Assembly (NCBI GenBank): GCA_003141795.1
Contig: PLNO01000027.1
Location: 10,514 to 20,231 of the forward strand
Reading direction: 5' to 3'
From: Spirochaetaceae bacterium
GTDB taxonomy: Bacteria > Spirochaetota > Spirochaetia > SZUA-6 > Fen-1364
Length of the DNA: 9,718 nucleotides
The notes under the pieces are model-generated. The model was not told the origin of the DNA. It made no database searches and saw only the letters and a program-made list of their open reading frames with translations. Shown piece after piece: positions 6,341-9,718 of this stretch (position 1 is its first letter; each line of letters begins with the position of its first letter). The position numbers were made by a program, and so were the translations under genes.

Positions 6341-7420
6341 ATGACGTCACGCATGTTCCTGGGCAAAGAGCTCTTTCGGGAGAAGGAGCAGACCGTCTGC
6401 GAGATGGGCAAGCTGAAGGCGTCCACGTTCCTCTACAGCACAGGTGTGCACGGGCTTCGCGTGCAGAACGCCTACGGACACATCGTGATGCTTCCCTTCC
6501 AGGGCCAGCAGATCTGGGACGCGGTGTTCTGCGAGCGCAGGCTCACGATGCGCAACTTCTTCGACCAGCCCGCGGACTCCAGCGCGCTCTTCGATTCCTA
6601 CGGTGCATTCCTCTATCATTGCGGGGCCCTCCGCATGGGGACCCCGGGCCCCCAGGACACGCACCCCGTCCACGGCGAGCTCCCCGCCGCTCCGTACGAG
6701 CGGGCATGGCTCGACGCCGGGGAGGACGATGCCGGCCCGTATCTGGCAGTGTCGGGCTCCTGCACCTACACGAAGGCCTTCGGCGACAAATACCGCGCGA
6801 TGCCGAGTGTGAAGCTGTACGAGGAGCGCACGGTGCTCGAGGTCGGCATGACGATCGAGAACCTCGCGCATGCGCCCATGGATCTCATGTACATGTGCCA
6901 CGTCAACTTCCTCCCGGCCATGAACGGGGAGATCGTCCAGGCCACGGGCTGGAGCGCAAAGGACATGGTGATCCGTTCCGTGATCCCCGCGCACGTGAAG
7001 CCGACCCCGCAGTTCCTCGCCTTCCTCGATTCGTTGAGCAAGACACCGGAAGTGACCCGCGTCATGAAGCCCGAGGACGTGTACAACCCCGAGGTCGTGT
7101 TCTACCTGCGCAACATGAAGAGCGACGCACAGGGCATGACCCACATGCTGCAGAAGCACCCCGACGGCTCGGCGGACTACATCAGCTGGAACGTGAAGGC
7201 GCTGGACCACACGGTGCGCTGGATCCTCTCCCACGATGACCAGAAGGTGATGGCCATGGCATTGCCTTCGACCTGCGATCCCGAGGGGTACATCGCGGAA
7301 AAGAAGAAGGGCAACGTCAGATCCATCCCCGGCCTCGGAAGCGCGCGTTTCGACCTCAAGGTCGGGTATCTGGGCAAGGCGGAAGCCCAACGGGTTGAGT
7401 CGCGGATCGGATCGCTCTGA
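6341..7420 (+). CDS. DUF4432 family protein, aldose 1-epimerase-like
   Basis: This is a predicted cytoplasmic protein of 359 residues with no signal peptide or membrane segment. From family knowledge, DUF4432 proteins share the beta-sandwich fold of galactose mutarotases and occur in sugar catabolic operons; the exact reaction is mostly uncharacterised. Features that place it there are L51-P-F-Q-G-Q-Q-I-W-D60, the histidine-rich T107-H-P-V-H-G-E-L-P115 with A-P-Y-E-R-A-W-L after it, I172-E-N-L-A-H-A-P179, and H187-V-N-F near a central strand. Conserved His (111, 187) and Glu (172) residues could contribute to sugar binding or catalysis, by analogy only. GGAGG lies 5 bases before the ATG. The kinase gene follows after 22 bases, so anomer or epimer conversion before phosphorylation is a sensible guess. 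Confidence 0.85.
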   Translation: MTSRMFLGKELFREKEQTVCEMGKLKASTFLYSTGVHGLRVQNAYGHIVMLPFQGQQIWDAVFCERRLTMRNFFDQPADSSALFDSYGAFLYHCGALRMGTPGPQDTHPVHGELPAAPYERAWLDAGEDDAGPYLAVSGSCTYTKAFGDKYRAMPSVKLYEERTVLEVGMTIENLAHAPMDLMYMCHVNFLPAMNGEIVQATGWSAKDMVIRSVIPAHVKPTPQFLAFLDSLSKTPEVTRVMKPEDVYNPEVVFYLRNMKSDAQGMTHMLQKHPDGSADYISWNVKALDHTVRWILSHDDQKVMAMALPSTCDPEGYIAEKKKGNVRSIPGLGSARFDLKVGYLGKAEAQRVESRIGSL

Positions 7421-7442
7421 GCGTCGCCGCAGGAGGACAGAG

Positions 7443-8357
7443 ATGAGCAGACCCAGGATCACCGTCGTGGGAAGCAACATGGTGGACCTCGTCACCTACG
7501 TGAATCGGATGCCCCGGGAGGGGGAGACGATCGAGGCACCCCGGTTCGAGATGGGCTTCGGGGGAAAAGGGGCCAACCAGGCGGTGGCCGCGGCTCTCCT
7601 CGGCGCCGAGGTAACGATGATCACCAAGGTGGGTGACGACCTTTTCGGCCCGGGCACGAAGAAGAACTTCGAGCGCCTGGGCATCGGCACGACCTACGTG
7701 AGGACGGTGCCCGGCGTGGGGAGCGGCGTCGCCCCTATCTTCGTGGATCCCAGCTCCCGCAACAGCATCCTCATCATCAAGGGGGCGAACGAGCACCTCA
7801 CGACGAAGGATGTCGACGAGGCAAAGGACGCCATTCTCGCAAGTGACATGGTGATCCTGCAGCTGGAGATCAGCCTCCCCACCGTGTACCACACCATCGC
7901 GCTGTGCGCGAAGCACGAGGTCCCCGTGCTCCTCAACCCGGCCCCGGCGGACCCCTCGCTCGACCTCGCGCGGGTCTCCACCGTCACCTTCTTCGCGCCG
8001 AACGAGACGGAGCTGCAGGCGCTCACCGGCATGCCCACCGCAACGCTTGCCAACGTCAAGGCGGCGGCGCGCACGCTCATCGACAGGGGCATGGCCACGG
8101 TGATCGTGACCCTCGGTGAAAAGGGATCGCTGCTCATCACACGGGATGCCGACGAGCTCGTGCCGGCTCATCGCGTGGAAAGCCGTGACACCACGGGGGC
8201 GGGGGACGCATTCATCGGGTGCTTCGCCACCTCCTACATCGAGTCGCACGACATTGGTAAGGCGATGCAACGGGCCAACCGTTACGCGGCGCTCTCCACG
8301 ATGAAACCGGGAACGCAGAAGTCATTCCTGGACAGGGCGGCCTTCGAAGCGACATAG
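7443..8357 (+). CDS. rbsK: PfkB-family sugar kinase, ribokinase-like
   Basis: This is a cytoplasmic kinase of 304 residues, normal for ribokinase, that would transfer phosphate from ATP to a sugar hydroxyl. The N-terminal V-V-G-S-N-M-V-D (8-15) gives the substrate-contact Asp15. PfkB signature 1 is G40-G-K-G-A-N-Q46. Ribokinase-like middle motifs are N165-P-A-P-A169 and P186-N-E-T-E190, then T223-L-G-E-K-G228. Signature 2 is D249-T-T-G-A-G-D-A-F257 with catalytic base Asp255, and the end resembles ribokinase in P-G-T-Q-K-S (289-294). AGGAGG lies 6 bases before the ATG at 7443; a longer frame from 7395 overlaps the upstream gene and is not favoured. Ribose is the default substrate of this subgroup, but the CUT1-type importer next to it leaves other sugars open. 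The symbol is by family resemblance. Confidence 0.92.
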   Translation: MSRPRITVVGSNMVDLVTYVNRMPREGETIEAPRFEMGFGGKGANQAVAAALLGAEVTMITKVGDDLFGPGTKKNFERLGIGTTYVRTVPGVGSGVAPIFVDPSSRNSILIIKGANEHLTTKDVDEAKDAILASDMVILQLEISLPTVYHTIALCAKHEVPVLLNPAPADPSLDLARVSTVTFFAPNETELQALTGMPTATLANVKAAARTLIDRGMATVIVTLGEKGSLLITRDADELVPAHRVESRDTTGAGDAFIGCFATSYIESHDIGKAMQRANRYAALSTMKPGTQKSFLDRAAFEAT

Positions 8358-8373
8358 CCGCCGCCCGGGCGCA

Positions 8374-9246
8374 TCACGGCCCGACGCGCTTCCGCGCGAT
8401 GGAGCGGAACAGATCGAGGGACCCGACCGCGGCACCGACGACGATGAGGACCATGGCAGCGGCGGAAACCCACGTGAACGGCCTGCCCCCGATCACCACG
8501 AGGTTGAACGTCGACAACAGCGGCGTAAGATAGGAAAGGGACCCGATCACGCGCGGGTCACCTCTTTTCAACGCAGCGTCCCATGCGAAGAACGCCGTCC
8601 CCATGGGGCCGAGCCCGAGGGCTGCCAGGATGAGCCAGTCGCGCCCCGAGAGCGCGGTGAACGCGGCAGTCGGTCCGGTCAGCGCGAACAGGGCAAGCGA
8701 CAGTGCGCCGGCGGACAGGCAGAAGCCACCGACGGCAGCCGAGGAGAACGCCGGCAACCGCTTTGTGAGGAGCGAGTAACACGCCCACGTGAGAGCCGCC
8801 GCGGCGGCGCACAGATAGCCGCCCAGATGGGCGAGGTCCAGGGTCAGTCTCCCCCCCGTCACGATCATTCCCGCGCCGATGATGCCCAGGAGGGCACCCG
8901 CGTAGTGGTGCGGCCGCAGCGGATAGCTCCGCAGGAAAACGGGTGAGAGCACGACGATGAGGAGCGGCCAGAGGTAGTTGATGAGGTTCGCCTCCACCGC
9001 CGGCGCGAGATGGAAGGCGGCGAACAGGAGGACGTGGTAGCCGAAGATCCCGCCGCACCCCACGGCGAAGGTGACGAGCGGGACGCGCCACTCCCGCGCC
9101 TTCACGACGCCCACAAGCCCGCCGATGCACAGAGCGATGCCGGTGATGAGGAGGGAGGGCAGAGGGGCGAGCTGCGAGCTCAACACGGCGAGTGTGCTCC
9201 ACAGGAGTATCGACGCCAGGGCGAAGGCAGTGGCCGCGAACGGCAT
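8374..9246 (-). CDS. DMT superfamily exporter (EamA family, YddG-like)
   Basis: This is an inner-membrane transporter of 290 residues with about ten hydrophobic segments in two repeated EamA halves (about 4-132 and 142-278). Segment four carries E85-A-N-L-I-N-Y-L-W-P94, typical of the YddG-like branch, which includes aromatic amino-acid exporters. The second half has G213-P-M-G-T-A-F-F-A-W-D (213-223) and S237-Y-L-T-P-L-L-S-T, both typical of the family. AAGAGG lies about 10 bases before the ATG and is contributed by the end of a 24-codon frame resembling EtfB. It converges on the kinase gene with only 16 bases between stop codons and no evident terminator. It shows no functional tie to the sugar module; an exported metabolite or amino acid is likely but unknown. 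Confidence 0.9.
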   Translation of the reverse strand: MPFAATAFALASILLWSTLAVLSSQLAPLPSLLITGIALCIGGLVGVVKAREWRVPLVTFAVGCGGIFGYHVLLFAAFHLAPAVEANLINYLWPLLIVVLSPVFLRSYPLRPHHYAGALLGIIGAGMIVTGGRLTLDLAHLGGYLCAAAAALTWACYSLLTKRLPAFSSAAVGGFCLSAGALSLALFALTGPTAAFTALSGRDWLILAALGLGPMGTAFFAWDAALKRGDPRVIGSLSYLTPLLSTFNLVVIGGRPFTWVSAAAMVLIVVGAAVGSLDLFRSIARKRVGP

Positions 9247-9253
9247 GGGGCGA

Positions 9254-9328
9254 TTACCTCTTCGGGAGCCGCTCGATGAAGATGTTCGCGGTATCAGGCA
9301 CCCGTTTGATGGCGACGACGATCTTCAT
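9254..9328 (-). pseudogene. etfB: N-terminal relic of electron transfer flavoprotein beta subunit (etfB)
   Basis: A 24-codon frame on the minus strand reads MKIVVAIKRVPDTANIFIER and four more residues before TAA. The first 14 residues match the hallmark N-terminus of EtfB (M-K-I-V-V-x-[IV]-K-[QR]-V-P-D-T), including the start methionine, whereas EtfB is normally about 250-260 residues. The frame ends 7 bases before the exporter start, and the exporter occupies the space where the rest of etfB would be. A deletion or replacement that left the first codons is the simplest reading. It may now act as a translated leader for the exporter, since its last codons carry that gene's ribosome site. No strong ribosome site precedes it. 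The assignment is from memory of the family and the match is short. Confidence 0.55.
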
Positions 9329-9397
9329 TCGGACGGAGCTCTTGGCGGGATGGTGGACCGCTGTCGCTCGAGCAGTCAAGGGGCATCGTCACCTCCA

Positions 9398-9426
9398 TTG
9401 CCTCCGGCGCGCTTCCGTGCTATGTT
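9398..9426 (+). promoter_or_regulatory. Possible promoter of lspA
   Basis: TTGCCT (9398-9403) and TATGTT (9421-9426) are 17 bases apart, each 4 of 6 to consensus, with TGC before the -10 forming an extended -10. Transcription would begin near 9433, about 30 bases before the ATG at 9464. The rest of 9329-9463 holds no gene that I can support. Confidence 0.35.
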
Positions 9427-9463
9427 TGCTCGTTCGAATTCCACAGTCCCCACGGGGTTGCCA

Positions 9464-9718
9464 ATGATTCTGAACACGAAGAAACGCGACATCAAGTCAC
9501 GCCTCCTCCCTCTTACGCTTTCCGCAGGCATCGTCCTGCTGGACCAGATCACGAAGATCATCGTCCTGCGCACGATCCCCCGGGGCGGCGGGGTGCGGGT
9601 CATCGACGATTTCTTCCGCGTCATCGATGTGCAGAACCCGGCCATCGCGTTCAGCATCGGGCACGGCATCGAGGCCGGAGCGCGGCACACGCTGTTCATG
9701 CTGCTGCCCCTGGCGGTG
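9464..9718 (+). CDS. lspA: Lipoprotein signal peptidase (signal peptidase II), 3' end outside window
   Basis: This inner-membrane aspartic protease cleaves signal peptides from lipidated prolipoproteins. The 85 visible residues contain the first membrane segment (about 14-30) with L-L-D27-Q-I-T-K31, the conserved D-Q-x-x-K element, then a periplasmic stretch with V47-I-D-D-F-F-R and V56-Q-N-P-A-I-A-F-S-I-G66, the N-x-x-x-A-F-S element. A second membrane segment starts near residue 75. The two catalytic Asp residues of the family lie beyond the right edge. N-P-A-I-A-F replaces the more frequent N-x-G-A-A-F. The ATG at 9464 puts the D-Q motif at a normal distance; in-frame ATGs at 9422 and 9350 would add an atypical polar extension. 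A weak GGGG ribosome site precedes it. It is not related to the sugar module. Confidence 0.85.
   Translation, partial: MILNTKKRDIKSRLLPLTLSAGIVLLDQITKIIVLRTIPRGGGVRVIDDFFRVIDVQNPAIAFSIGHGIEAGARHTLFMLLPLAV

Noticed and set aside
9351..9379. TTGACT (minus strand, 9379-9374) as the -35 of a promoter for the exporter and EtfB-like frame.
   Set aside because: At 17-base spacing the -10 position reads CCACCA, which is not credible, and no better -10 was found nearby.
9350..9463. In-frame ATGs at 9350 and 9422 as earlier starts for lspA.
   Set aside because: They would add a polar, Ser/Pro-rich extension not expected in LspA; 9422 lies inside the proposed -10 and 9464 gives normal spacing to the D-Q-x-x-K motif.

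Overview
The window is a GC-rich bacterial locus built around a carbohydrate uptake and catabolism module. The organism looks like a diderm. The solute-binding protein has a Sec signal peptide but no lipobox, as expected for a free periplasmic protein, and an lspA gene (lipoprotein signal peptidase) begins at the right edge. The LspA motif N-P-A-I-A-F-S and the overall gene style would suit Spirochaetota, but that is only a weak guess from memory of the family.

Layout. Positions 1-5221 are a leftward operon for a CUT1-type (MalFGK/UgpABCE-like) ABC importer. In transcription order it encodes two different ATPases, the binding protein, and two permeases; the last permease runs off the left edge. 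A good promoter (TTGACT-N17-CATAAT, 5273-5301) drives it. The gene for the binding protein is flanked by RNA hairpins on both sides and has a near-perfect Shine-Dalgarno site, so it is probably expressed more strongly than its neighbours. Positions 5222-5459 are an AT-rich divergent regulatory region with an imperfect 20-bp palindrome and a perfect 10+10 bp inverted repeat, both good operator candidates. A DeoR-family repressor gene (5460-6236) reads rightward from it. After a promoter that matches the sigma70 consensus at every position (6254-6281) come a DUF4432 gene (mutarotase-like fold, 6341-7420) and a ribokinase-like kinase gene (7443-8357).

Likely joint function. The importer brings in a sugar or sugar derivative, the DUF4432 protein may interconvert its anomers or epimers, and the kinase phosphorylates it. 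The DeoR protein probably senses a phosphorylated intermediate and controls one or both transcription units. The substrate cannot be read from the sequence. No isomerase, aldolase or dehydrogenase is in the window, so the pathway is incomplete here.

The right end is unrelated to this module. A DMT/EamA-family exporter gene (8374-9246) converges on the kinase gene. Immediately upstream of the exporter, on the same strand, is a 24-codon reading frame that looks like the N-terminus of electron transfer flavoprotein beta subunit (EtfB), apparently a relic of a lost gene. lspA then starts divergently at 9464 and is cut by the window edge. I see no tRNA, rRNA, CRISPR, insertion sequence or phage gene. 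The only gene-free stretch approaching 300 bases is 5222-5459, described above.
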